From positions 1 to 47,648 of the forward strand of contig JAKQPS010000054.1 of assembly GCA_029564595.1 (NCBI GenBank): a DNA stretch of 47,648 nt, read 5' to 3'. A program made the position numbers and the translations under genes. Below are positions 25,640-34,175 of this stretch, one piece after another. The notes beneath the pieces are model-generated. The model saw nothing but the letters and a program-made list of their open reading frames with translations, was not told where the DNA came from and ran no database searches. The stretch's first letter is position 1, and each line of letters opens with the position of its first letter. The DNA is from a bacterium (lineage in GTDB: Bacteria; UBP15; UBA6099).

Positions 25640-26477
25640 TTCCGAGAGCAGTGTCGGCGCTCGACGTGTCAGCTCTGATTTTAATAAACCCGCCCTTGAA
25701 TCTATTTACCTCAAATATAACCGGCGGGAATTTGTTCACCCCGACCCTCTTGAATTTCTGTATCATTACGACAATCCCGGAGACAGGGAGATAGCGGGGC
25801 TTGTTGCCGCGTCGCTCGCGTATGGAAGAGTGGCGCAGATACTCAAGAGCGTCGGGCGCGCGCTTGACGAAATGGGCCGCTCGCCGTCGGACTTCCTTTC
25901 AAAGGCTTCGGATTCGACTCTGCAAAAAACATATCACGGATTCAAACATAGGTTCACGACCGGCGAGGAGTTGGCTCTGACGCTGGCAGGGGCGCGCGAC
26001 GCGATTGAACGCCATGGCTCTCTTAAGAATTGCTTCATTTCACACTATAAAAACAATCACGAAACTCTTTTGGACGCGCTAGACGGGTTCGCCGGGGAGA
26101 TAACATCGCGACTTGGAGGAAGATGTTATCTGTTGCCGGCTCCCTGCGGAGGCAGCGCGTGCAAACGGATGAACCTGTTCCTGCGCTGGATGGTCAGAAA
26201 AGACGAAGTCGATCCCGGCGACTGGAGCGGCGTTCTGCCCGCGTCCAAGCTTGTGATTCCTCTGGACGCACACATGTGGAGAATTGCCAATCAATATGGT
26301 TTGACTCAAAGAAAACAGGTTGATATCGCCTCAGCAATCGAGATTACTAAAGAATTCAGAAAGATTTCTCCCAATGACCCTGTGAAGTATGATTTTTCGC
26401 TGACCCGCCCCGGTATTATGGGGAGTTATAATCAACGAAGCAAACATGATGAGAAGAACAATCGAATCTGTGAATAA
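25620..26477 (+). CDS. TIGR02757 (DUF2400) family protein
   Basis: 285 residues. LESIYLKYNRREFVHPDPLEFLYHYDNPGDREIAGLVAASLAYGRVAQILKSV is the family hallmark, followed by the central FLRWMVRKDEVDPG...VIPLDAHMWRIANQYGL and the C-terminal DPVKYDFSLTRPGIMG. The fold resembles the HhH-GPD DNA glycosylases, but no activity has been shown that I know of. The last residues differ from the usual CHFG-like ending. It overlaps the HD gene by 20 bases and closes the operon. Confidence 0.82.
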   Translation: MKKREIDSESSVGARRVSSDFNKPALESIYLKYNRREFVHPDPLEFLYHYDNPGDREIAGLVAASLAYGRVAQILKSVGRALDEMGRSPSDFLSKASDSTLQKTYHGFKHRFTTGEELALTLAGARDAIERHGSLKNCFISHYKNNHETLLDALDGFAGEITSRLGGRCYLLPAPCGGSACKRMNLFLRWMVRKDEVDPGDWSGVLPASKLVIPLDAHMWRIANQYGLTQRKQVDIASAIEITKEFRKISPNDPVKYDFSLTRPGIMGSYNQRSKHDEKNNRICE

Positions 26478-26612
26478 CAACAAAAAACAACAATATCGAC
26501 ATTCCGGAAGAGGGAGAGCTTGATGAAGTTGATTTTTCGGTTCTCTCTGTTAATATATCTCTGAACTGAAACATTAGCATGCGCTGTTTTTGTTTTGATA
26601 AGCGGAAGGAAT

Positions 26613-27119
26613 ATGTTGGCCGTATCCAAAGCAAATGAGATTCACAAGGAAGAGCGGACGAGCGTTTATGCAAGAGTGACTTCGGACGCGACTCGCTTCA
26701 TGCTGGAGTCGTCTCTTCCTTCAGAGTATGTCATCGAATATGCTCCAAGCGACGAACATGTGATAGCCGCGGTGAAGCGAGACGCTTACGATGTGTATGT
26801 AATAGACACTGCCGGTTTGTCGGGAGAGATGAAAACCCGGCTCATCATTGAGATAGGAGCATTGAGGCTTAAGCATCCGATAAGGATTCTGGCGCTTCTG
26901 GACGGATATCCTCTGAAGAACTCAAACAGGATGGAGGTTTTCGGGCCTTTGTTTTTCTTGGAGGTCTTTGCCACAAAGCAGCGAATGAAGAGAACTCTCG
27001 AGGCGCTGACATCGAAGAAAATTTACAAGCGCGGCTCCGATGCCGGCAGGGACACCGGATGCCGAGTGAAAAAAGACGACAAATTTTTTAACACAGCGGG
27101 ATTTATGGAACAGCAATAA
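26613..27119 (+). CDS. Degenerate receiver-like protein (unknown function)
   Basis: 168 residues, start at ATG 26613 behind GGAAGG. The pattern AAVKRDAYDVYVIDTAGLSGEMKTRLIIEIGALRLKHPIRILALLDG...FGPLFFLEVFATKQRMKRTLEAL follows the strand-helix order of a CheY-like receiver, with VIDT where the phospho-acceptor Asp would be. The conserved Lys of the KP motif is replaced and the N-terminal acidic pair is missing, so normal phosphorylation is doubtful. The last 35 residues are basic and hydrophilic. Two bases after its stop comes the HD-GYP gene, so they are probably co-translated. The receiver assignment is inference. Confidence 0.55.
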   Translation: MLAVSKANEIHKEERTSVYARVTSDATRFMLESSLPSEYVIEYAPSDEHVIAAVKRDAYDVYVIDTAGLSGEMKTRLIIEIGALRLKHPIRILALLDGYPLKNSNRMEVFGPLFFLEVFATKQRMKRTLEALTSKKIYKRGSDAGRDTGCRVKKDDKFFNTAGFMEQQ

Positions 27120-27121
27120 CG

Positions 27122-28240
27122 ATGAGCGAGAACGAACAACAGATAAAATTGGTGCTGGGCCAACCTCTTGAGGCGGACATCGTTTCAGCGGATCGTTCAG
27201 TGGTGCTCGTTAAAGCCGGCACGATGGTCACTCAGGATTTGATGATGAGGCTGACCAACTGGCTCCATGAACAGGAACGATTGAGGGAGAAACAGGAGAA
27301 GACTGGAAAAAAAGGCGCGCGCCATAAAATGCGCTGGGACATTCTCAAAAAACTGGAGTTCGAGCAGATTGTTTCTGACAGGACCCGGAAACAACTAGAG
27401 AAAGGATGCGAGAAATTTTTCTCAACAATAGGAAAAAAAGGCTCTCCTCCTGATATCGCGGCGCTTGAGGAAGCCGTTCAGACTATGGTTTCGGAATCTC
27501 CAGACAATCCGGATATGCCTCTGAAATTGTTGGAGATGAAGAAACACTCCTCATATCTGTTTCAGCACGCCATGAACTGCGGAGTCATCGCCACGTTCGT
27601 CGCGACATCCTTAAAGTATCCAATAAGAGAAATCGCTGCGTTCGCGCTGGCAATGATGCTTCATGACACCGGGCTTCTGACCGTAAATCCCGATTCTTTG
27701 AACAAGATGGAGCTGACTGAAAAGGAGCTTGTCGACATCAGGAATCACCCGAGAAGCGGATACGACGCTTTGCGGACAATTCCCGGAGTCGATCCGCTGG
27801 CGTTGCTTGTCGCTATCGGGCATCATGTTTACGCGGACGGTTCTGGATATCCCGACAATGTGGATTTTCATGATTTGCCGGAACTGGTTCATCTGGCGGT
27901 AATCATCAACGACTTCGAATCCCTCACATCCGAGAAACCTCTCAGCGAAGCGATACACATGCACGAGGCTATTGTCGCGCTGTTGAGACAAAGCGAGAAA
28001 TATCATCCCGTAATGCTCAGTCATTTCATCCGAGTGGTCGGATTCTATCCCGTCACCACCTTCGCTCAACTCAACACGGGGGAAGTGGGCGTGGTGGTCA
28101 GGAATAATCCTGAGAATCTGTTTCTTCCAGAGATCAAACTTGTTATGGACGAGAACGGAAAGAGATTCCCAAGCGAAATCAGCGTGGATTTGATGAGAGA
28201 GAGCGACAGATGGATCACGCGGATTAAAGACGATATCTGA
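27122..28240 (+). CDS. HD-GYP domain protein, probable cyclic-di-GMP phosphodiesterase
   Basis: 372 residues. An N-terminal ~120-residue part with a PilZ-like or DUF3391-like strand (GQPLEADIVSADRSVVLVKAGTMVTQDLMMRL) precedes the HD-GYP core: His149, HDTG (181-184), His209, HH (234-235), DGSGYP (239-244) and INDFESLTS with Asp264. The metal ligands of the family are kept, and GYP is intact, though HDIGK has become HDTGL. It should hydrolyse c-di-GMP or related dinucleotides. A C-terminal ~60-residue domain (LNTGEVGVVVRNNPENLFLPEIKLVMDENGK) is common in these proteins. It sits between the receiver-like gene and FapA. Confidence 0.85.
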   Translation: MSENEQQIKLVLGQPLEADIVSADRSVVLVKAGTMVTQDLMMRLTNWLHEQERLREKQEKTGKKGARHKMRWDILKKLEFEQIVSDRTRKQLEKGCEKFFSTIGKKGSPPDIAALEEAVQTMVSESPDNPDMPLKLLEMKKHSSYLFQHAMNCGVIATFVATSLKYPIREIAAFALAMMLHDTGLLTVNPDSLNKMELTEKELVDIRNHPRSGYDALRTIPGVDPLALLVAIGHHVYADGSGYPDNVDFHDLPELVHLAVIINDFESLTSEKPLSEAIHMHEAIVALLRQSEKYHPVMLSHFIRVVGFYPVTTFAQLNTGEVGVVVRNNPENLFLPEIKLVMDENGKRFPSEISVDLMRESDRWITRIKDDI

Positions 28241-28272
28241 GGCGTTAGGAAACGCCGGGGACGGAAATTGCC

Positions 28273-30237
28273 GTGAAAGTGGAATTGCTGAAAAAGATGC
28301 AGGAAGCGGCGCTTCAGCTTGATCCGCCTTCGGTTCCTCCGAGACAGCGCAAATGGCGCGTAGATTGCTCGATAAAAGAAAACGGAATGATAGCATACGC
28401 CAGAGTCGTAGCGGCCGATGACAAGTGCGACGCGACGGAATACGACATCTTGGCGAGGATATATCGAGAGGGCGCGCGGCTTGGAATAAACCTTGAGCGC
28501 GTCCGTGAAATGGCTGTTAAGAAACGGTTTAACGAAGATGTGGTCGTGGCGGTCGGGATTGAGCCTGAACCGGGCGCGGACGCCGCGATATATCCAAAGA
28601 TGGATTTCAAAGAGTTTACCCCCAAAGAAATAATCGAGAAATTTCCCGGCCAGCCTTTTTATAAAGGGGAGCTTGTCGAAGCGGAGCAAGTCCTATTGGA
28701 GAAATCGCCCGCTTCCCCCGGAATACCGGGATTCACAGTGCGGGGGCAGATGATAGCCGCGACTCCGGGGAAAGACGTTTTTTTCGATGTCGGGCCGAAC
28801 TTAAGAGTGTCGGAGGACGGCAGAAGCGCCGTTGCGGAGATTTCCGGAATGGCCGGCCTTGTAAAAGGAACAATTGAGATTCGGGAACCGCAGTACGACG
28901 AATGGAAATACAATATCTCGTTCAAAAACAAAAACATGGAGGCGCATCTTGCGATTGTTCCCGGCATGTCCCGACAACCGGCTCATGATAGGGAATGGTT
29001 CGAAGATTTGCTCCGTAGAAACGATATCAAGTTCGGGGCGGTCACTGACGCATGGAAACTTATCCCAACCACGCTGCACTCGACATATTCGATTGTGACG
29101 GCAAGAGGCGAGCGGCCTGTTCCCGGAGACGCGGCCAGAATCGATGAAAAATTTGAGCTTTCGGCTTCGTCCGGAATTTTTTATGTAAAAGCCGGACAAC
29201 TTATTGCGGAGAAGAAGCCCGCCGGAAAAGGCATTAAGGGAAGAGATGTTTTTGACAAACCCATCGACGCTCCCGACGGCTCGGACACGGAGCTTACCGC
29301 CGGAATTAACACCTATCTGTCTGAAGACGGCTTGAAACTTTTCGCCGGAGCCGACGGATGCGTTGTCAAACGAAAAGGCGTCTACTCTGTCGCGAGAGTC
29401 GTGTCGATTGAAGGGGGAAACGGATCAGTTCGCAAACAGGCGAGACACGAGGAGGCTGTGAAAGTGGTCGGCAACCTGACTGCCGGACATGAAATAGTGT
29501 CCGGCGCGCACGTTGATATCACAGGGGATGTCGCGTCCTGCGACATTATCGCCGGGGCAACTTTGAGAGTGGCGGGACATGTGCGGGACTGCATGAAAAA
29601 CCGGATTCAATGCGCAGGGGACCTTGTGTTAGGCTCGGCTGAGAGATCGAGGTTTGTGGCGGGCGGCGGGGTATACTTTTCCGGCGAGTTGCGCAACTGC
29701 GAGATTTACTCAGGCGGTTCGCTGTCATGCAACGGGACGAACAAGGGAACGCTTGCAGGATGCAATGTCGTTGTCGCAGGCTCGGCGGACCTGTGCAATC
29801 TCGGCTCGGATAATGGCTCCGCATGCGTTTTAATGGTAGGCGCGGCTCACGCTGCAAGAAGCCGCCAAGAGCAGTTGACGCGCGAGATAGTCAAACTAAT
29901 CGACAGCCACAACCTTGCCGCCGCTGAATGCGCTCGAATAGAGACGGCAGTCAAAGAAAAGACCGCCACAAGGGAAGACATCGCCAAGCTGAAGAGGCTC
30001 CTAGTCGCGCGCGAAACGCTTCTCGAAAGAATACGCATTACTCAGGCTGCCATCGCCAAAATAAAGACGGACATGGAAGAATCCGCGGCAAAAGCTTTCA
30101 TTAGAATTAATGGAACAGCCCATCCCGGAGCGCGGGTAAGAATCGGGCCTCACGCGAGAACAATTGATTCTCCTCTGAAAAATTGTCTCTTGTATTATTC
30201 GCCTCTATCGCGCGCGGTGGAAATCAAGCAATTCTAA
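28273..30237 (+). CDS. FapA family (DUF342) protein
   Basis: A 654-residue protein with GTG start. N-terminal ~280 residues include the FapA N domain: GQPFYKGELVEAEQVLLEK and PGIPGFTVRGQMI. Residues ~285-550 hold the polymer-like right-handed beta-helix of DUF342: SASSGIFYVKAGQLIAEKKPAGKGIKGRDVFDKP, VVGNLTAGHEIVSGAHVDITGDVASCDIIAGATLRVAGHVRD and related Gly-rich turns. A coiled-coil segment (~560-620, rich in Glu/Lys/Arg) follows. FapA-type proteins are linked to polar localisation and motility in Vibrio and to flagellar assembly; the target here is unknown. It follows HD-GYP after 32 bases and is probably in the same operon. Confidence 0.85.
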   Translation: MKVELLKKMQEAALQLDPPSVPPRQRKWRVDCSIKENGMIAYARVVAADDKCDATEYDILARIYREGARLGINLERVREMAVKKRFNEDVVVAVGIEPEPGADAAIYPKMDFKEFTPKEIIEKFPGQPFYKGELVEAEQVLLEKSPASPGIPGFTVRGQMIAATPGKDVFFDVGPNLRVSEDGRSAVAEISGMAGLVKGTIEIREPQYDEWKYNISFKNKNMEAHLAIVPGMSRQPAHDREWFEDLLRRNDIKFGAVTDAWKLIPTTLHSTYSIVTARGERPVPGDAARIDEKFELSASSGIFYVKAGQLIAEKKPAGKGIKGRDVFDKPIDAPDGSDTELTAGINTYLSEDGLKLFAGADGCVVKRKGVYSVARVVSIEGGNGSVRKQARHEEAVKVVGNLTAGHEIVSGAHVDITGDVASCDIIAGATLRVAGHVRDCMKNRIQCAGDLVLGSAERSRFVAGGGVYFSGELRNCEIYSGGSLSCNGTNKGTLAGCNVVVAGSADLCNLGSDNGSACVLMVGAAHAARSRQEQLTREIVKLIDSHNLAAAECARIETAVKEKTATREDIAKLKRLLVARETLLERIRITQAAIAKIKTDMEESAAKAFIRINGTAHPGARVRIGPHARTIDSPLKNCLLYYSPLSRAVEIKQF

Positions 30238-30305
30238 AAATGCGTCGGCGATTCAAACACATTCTCGCCTATTCCGAAAACTATAATATAGGAATCTGGA
30301 AGCGG

Positions 30306-30935
30306 TCATCCGAGCCATTTGAAACGGAAGTCGCAGATTTCGTCTCCCCGAGATATTGTTTCCGGTCGCTCCAAAGATACTTCGGGCTGGCGCTCATCGA
30401 AGAAGATTCTATCGCCTTCGCAGAAGACGGGGGCCATTTCTTTTTCGCCGATCGCGTCGAGCAGTTCCACGAAGCGGCAGCGGGTCACCCGCATGTTCAG
30501 CGCTTCATCGCCTTCGACGACCATATCGGCGTCCGCGTTGAAAAACTTCTCTTTTATTGATTTCATGAATCCTTCGCGCTCGCGTTCGTCCATATTCAGA
30601 ATATCCTTCTTTTTCATAGGGGGAACATTTCGAGACAGGAAATCGACAGCGCCGACGATTACTATTTCTCTCACAAGTTCGCGAGCGCGTTCCGGCGGGA
30701 CCGACTCTCTGAGCCTTCGCTCCAGAAGCGCTGCTGGGCCTATCTGCCGTCGCGAGAGGGTTTCCTGTGTGTCCGCAGGCGGAGGCAATTCGTTCCAAGG
30801 CCGCCCAAGCGCCTTGTCAATCATTACGAGGACCAGCGTTCTAGCGGCGTCTTTCGCGCTCAACTCCCGGAATAACGTTTTTACTGCCGCCGCCGCGCCC
30901 GCGAGTTCCGACATTGCCATTTGAATTGGGATCAT
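30306..30935 (-). CDS. L-2-amino-thiazoline-4-carboxylate hydrolase-like protein (ATC hydrolase family)
   Basis: 209 residues. The C-terminal half matches the family pattern: TRCRFVELLDAIGEKEMAPVFCEGDRIFFDE and TISRGDEICDFRFKW, with Cys153, Cys172 and Cys201 conserved. The N-terminal half is Ala/Glu/Arg-rich and helical. The named member opens the thiazoline ring of ATC to make cysteine precursors in Pseudomonas, but most relatives in anaerobes stand beside radical SAM or corrinoid genes and have no assigned reaction. It follows the radical SAM gene on the same strand by 29 bases. Confidence 0.68.
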   Translation of the reverse strand: MIPIQMAMSELAGAAAAVKTLFRELSAKDAARTLVLVMIDKALGRPWNELPPPADTQETLSRRQIGPAALLERRLRESVPPERARELVREIVIVGAVDFLSRNVPPMKKKDILNMDEREREGFMKSIKEKFFNADADMVVEGDEALNMRVTRCRFVELLDAIGEKEMAPVFCEGDRIFFDERQPEVSLERPETISRGDEICDFRFKWLG

Positions 30936-30964
30936 TCCGCCGTCCTTATCAGTCGCGATTGTCG

Positions 30965-32014
30965 CTATATTCTATCTTTCAAAGCTTCGCGCAGAACGTC
31001 GTCGATGGTGAATCCTCCGCCCTGCGCGGCTATCTCCGCCTTGATGCCTGAGAGAATGCTTTCAACGCGTCGTCGCCTCGCGTCATCCCGCATGTCTTCA
31101 AGCTCTCCGAACCAGCCCAGCCTTGCTCCCACCTGAAAAAGTTCCTTTTCGTGAATCGGCATCGCGAGGAAATAGTCCATAGCCGCGAGCATTCTTTCCT
31201 TGTCTTTCGGAAGCGTTCCTCTTACTTCCTGAAGAAGGTTGAGCATGTGATCGCTGACTATCTCGCTTGTTATTCCTTCAAGATGAGATATCAGCAGTCG
31301 AAGCTCTTCCACTGTTTCGAAGTCTGACAGGGGGATGAACTCGCCGCGCCGGGTTTTTTCATCCAGAGGCGTTCCGGGAATAACGCGGCAGGAGCGAACC
31401 CGGATGAAATCAGGGTCGATTGCATTGAGAACCCGCGCCGTCTCGACCGCATGGCCTTCTGACATAGTCTTTCCGCCAAGCCCCGGCATGATGTATTCGC
31501 TAAGCGATATTCCGGCGTCCATCACTTTTCGTCCTGAAACAATAAGTTCTTCCGGAGAGCAACCTTTTCTAATGGAGTCTAGAAGAGGGCCGTAACCGGA
31601 TTCCAGTCCCATGTGGAGTCGGCTTAGTCCCGCGTCTTTAAGCTCTTTGAGTTCGGACACGGTCTTTCTCGCCACAGTTTGGGCGCGGCCGTATGTCGTT
31701 ATTCTGGAAACTGCGGAGAACCTGCTCTTCAGATATATGATGACTTCAATCAACTCGGATGTCTTCATTAGTATCGCGTTTGCGTCCTGAAGGAACGCAG
31801 TCGAAACAGACGAGACGCCGGAGCCGTACAACTGCGCAGCCGCGTCGATGTCTTTCTTGATCTCATCCACGGATTTCTTCTCGAATTTTGTTCCCTTATA
31901 GACATGGCAGAATTCGCATTTGTTCCACGGACAATTGCGGCTGACACGAATCAGCAGGCTGCCCGCCTCGCTGGGCGGCCTGATTGGCCCGACATCGTAT
32001 GTATCCGAAAACAT
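30965..32014 (-). CDS. Radical SAM protein with CX4CX2C cluster motif
   Basis: 349 residues. The cluster motif CPWNKCEFC (Cys28, 33, 36) has four residues between the first two Cys instead of the usual three. HVYKGTKFEKKSVDEI, FLQDANAILM, LKDAGLSRLHMGLESGYGPLLDSIRKG (SAM-binding GLESG) and SEYIMPGLGGKTMSEGHA form the TIM-barrel core. The last ~80 residues are a helical family-specific part. The start at 32014 has AAGGAG; ATG 32041 is also in frame. The reaction is unknown. It is not a glycyl-radical activase: it lacks the N-terminal GxxxxCxxxCxNPE layout and ferredoxin inserts. Confidence 0.85.
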   Translation of the reverse strand: MFSDTYDVGPIRPPSEAGSLLIRVSRNCPWNKCEFCHVYKGTKFEKKSVDEIKKDIDAAAQLYGSGVSSVSTAFLQDANAILMKTSELIEVIIYLKSRFSAVSRITTYGRAQTVARKTVSELKELKDAGLSRLHMGLESGYGPLLDSIRKGCSPEELIVSGRKVMDAGISLSEYIMPGLGGKTMSEGHAVETARVLNAIDPDFIRVRSCRVIPGTPLDEKTRRGEFIPLSDFETVEELRLLISHLEGITSEIVSDHMLNLLQEVRGTLPKDKERMLAAMDYFLAMPIHEKELFQVGARLGWFGELEDMRDDARRRRVESILSGIKAEIAAQGGGFTIDDVLREALKDRI

Positions 32015-32105
32015 CTCATTTCTCCTTCGTTTGCCGGACATAATTATAAGGGGATAAGCGTTGCGCTTCCAACAGTCCGATCTTTCCCACAGCGGCCCGG
32101 CGTTC

Positions 32106-32134
32106 TTGTTCGGCCTGTTTCAGTGTGATATAAT
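32106..32134 (+). promoter_or_regulatory. Extended -10 promoter of the sugar cassette
   Basis: TTGTTC (32106-32111) and a perfect TATAAT (32129-32134) are 17 bases apart, with TG at 32126-32127 giving an extended -10. It would start transcription near 32141, about 90 bases before the RmlD-like gene. Confidence 0.55.
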
Positions 32135-32229
32135 CAGTCGGAAAATGGTTGAATCGCGTCGATGATAAGTTTTCGAAAGAAGAATTCACCCCGCCGTCAA
32201 GCACAATATGCGCGTGAAAGGATATTGAA

Positions 32230-33084
32230 TTGCCCGGCGTATTGATTACAGGAGCCACAGGCCTGCTCGGAGCGAGCCTGACCGCTTGTTTCAAAGCGCA
32301 AGGAATCGAATTTGTCGTCCACGGGTTTTCCAAAGAGGCGGATTATGCAGCGGATCTATCAGATCGGCGCGCGGCGTTCGAAATGCTTGATGCCGCCCGG
32401 CCTGAGCACATAATCAATCTTGTCGCATTGGCAGATGTGGACAAATGCGAAATTGATCCCAATCTGGCATATCGCACGAACACTCGCGTGGCGGAAAATC
32501 TGGCCGAGTGGGTCTCCGACCGCGACTCCGCCCGCTTGGCACATATATCCACCGATCAGGTGTATGACTCTCCCGGACTGAACGCGGAAGACAACATTGT
32601 TATTCGCAACACGTACGCGATGACCAAGCGAGCGTCCGAACTTGCTGTCATGATGGCCCCCGGCGCGTTGGCGCTAAGAGTGAACTTTTTTGGAAAAAGC
32701 CGCGCGCCGGGCCGTTCCAGTTTCAGCGATATGCTGATCGACACTTTTAAGAATGGCAAACCAATAACTCTATTCACAGATATCATGTTTTCTCCGCTAT
32801 CGCTTAAGACGCTCAGCGAAATGATTGTGACCGCCGCGATGTCCGAAGCGTCCGGCGTTTACAATTTGGGAAGCAGGGATGGCATGAGCAAGAGAGATTT
32901 CGCTGTGGCTCTGGCCGACCGGCTGGGGTTGCCGCTTTCATCCGCAAAGGACGGAGTCTCGGATAATTTTAATTTCAAAGCCAGAAGACCGAAAAACATG
33001 CTTATGGACTGCTCGCGTTTTGAGAAAGATTTCAACGTTAAACTCCCGACCCTGAAGGAAGAAATTGCGAACGCGGAGGTGTGA
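32230..33084 (+). CDS. RmlD-like NAD(P)-dependent sugar-nucleotide reductase/epimerase
   Basis: 284 residues with a TTG start behind AAAGGAT. The Rossmann motif GATGLLG (8-14), STDQVYD (107-113) and Tyr129-x3-Lys133 are those of dTDP-4-dehydrorhamnose reductases and related extended SDR enzymes; the strand AADLSDRRAAFEMLDAARPEHIINLVALADVDKCE is typical RmlD. Because no rmlABC is present and the next gene is NeuB-like, the substrate may be another keto-sugar nucleotide. Its stop is overlapped by the NeuB-like start. Confidence 0.85.
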   Translation: MPGVLITGATGLLGASLTACFKAQGIEFVVHGFSKEADYAADLSDRRAAFEMLDAARPEHIINLVALADVDKCEIDPNLAYRTNTRVAENLAEWVSDRDSARLAHISTDQVYDSPGLNAEDNIVIRNTYAMTKRASELAVMMAPGALALRVNFFGKSRAPGRSSFSDMLIDTFKNGKPITLFTDIMFSPLSLKTLSEMIVTAAMSEASGVYNLGSRDGMSKRDFAVALADRLGLPLSSAKDGVSDNFNFKARRPKNMLMDCSRFEKDFNVKLPTLKEEIANAEV

Positions 33085-34175
33085 GTTTGCTCCACACGCC
33101 ACATAGGAAATTGAGATTTGGACGGCATGAGATAGGCGAAGGCCGTCCGGTTTTTTTCATAGCTGACATTGCCGCTAACCATGACGGAGACCTGTCCAGA
33201 GCCGAAGACCTCATCGGTTTGGCCGCTGAGGCAGGCGCGGACGCAGCAAAATTTCAACATTTCGCCGCCGAGACCATTGTGAGCGATTACGGGTTCAGAA
33301 ATCTCGGTTCTCAGCAGTCTCATCAAGCCTCATGGAGCAAGTCGGTTTTCGAAGTGTACAAAGACGCCAGTCTCCCGGATAACTGGACGCCCGCTCTGAA
33401 ACGCGCTTGCGACGACGCGGGCATCGCTTTCTTCACCAGCCCTTATTCTTTCGAGCTTGTGGACGCGGTGAACGAATATGTGGAAATATTCAAAATCGGG
33501 TCGGGAGACATCACATGGCTTGAGATTATCCGCCATATTTGCGGCAAAGGGAAACCTGTTCTTCTCGCGACGGGCGCGTCGTCGATAGACGAAGTAAGCG
33601 CCGCGGTCGACGCCATGCTGGAAATCACTCCAATGATCGGAATCATGCAGTGCAACACGAATTACGTGGCTTCGCCTGAGCAGTTCAAGCACGTGAACCT
33701 CAATGTGTTGAAGACTTACGCCAAGATGTGGCCGGACGCCGTTTTGGGGCTTAGCGATCATACTCTAGGTTGCGCCGCGACTCTGGGCGCGGTCGCCCTC
33801 GGAGCGAAGGTGGTTGAAAAACATTTTACGGACGACCGGGAAAGAATAGGCCCCGATCACAGTTTCTCAATGACTCCGCGGGACTGGCGCGAGATGGTCG
33901 AAAGAACGCGCGAGTTGGAGGCAGCTCTGGGTTCCGGCGAGAAAAAGGTCGAAGAGAACGAGTCGCGGACGTTCGTCCTTCAAAGACGGGCGCTTCGCGC
34001 GGCTGTCGATATCCCCAAAGGCGGCTCTTTCACCCGCGATAATCTTGTTGCTCTCAGGCCGTGTCCCGAAGACGCGTTGCCGCCGGGCAAGCTGGACGAT
34101 ATTCTAGGCCGCTCTGCTCGAAAGGATATCCCAGCCGGTGCTCATTTATCATGGACAGACATAGACTGGCAATAA
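33081..34175 (+). CDS. NeuB-family N-acetylneuraminate-like synthase
   Basis: 364 residues, GTG start behind GGAGG. The N-terminal TIM barrel shows FIADIAANHDGDLSRAEDLIGLAAEAGADAAKFQHF, SPYSFELVD, FKIGSGDITWLEII, LLATGASSIDEV and GLSDHTLGC, with EKHFTDDRERIGPDHSFSM, as in NeuB/SpsE/PseI. A SAF (antifreeze-like) domain follows at ~300-360 (RRALRAAVDIPKGGSF...DIPAGAHLSWTDI). The enzyme condenses PEP with a hexosamine derivative to make a nine-carbon nonulosonic acid. Which one cannot be told from sequence. The CMP-transfer gene (neuA-like) is not in the window. Confidence 0.9.
   Translation: MSLLHTPHRKLRFGRHEIGEGRPVFFIADIAANHDGDLSRAEDLIGLAAEAGADAAKFQHFAAETIVSDYGFRNLGSQQSHQASWSKSVFEVYKDASLPDNWTPALKRACDDAGIAFFTSPYSFELVDAVNEYVEIFKIGSGDITWLEIIRHICGKGKPVLLATGASSIDEVSAAVDAMLEITPMIGIMQCNTNYVASPEQFKHVNLNVLKTYAKMWPDAVLGLSDHTLGCAATLGAVALGAKVVEKHFTDDRERIGPDHSFSMTPRDWREMVERTRELEAALGSGEKKVEENESRTFVLQRRALRAAVDIPKGGSFTRDNLVALRPCPEDALPPGKLDDILGRSARKDIPAGAHLSWTDIDWQ

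Noticed and set aside
26529-26556. TTGATT and TAATAT as a promoter for the receiver-like gene
   Set aside because: Both boxes are weak and the gap is short; not distinct enough from background.
30965-32014. Radical SAM protein considered as activase for the glycyl radical enzyme
   Set aside because: Wrong Cys spacing, no ferredoxin inserts, opposite strand and 8.5 kb away.
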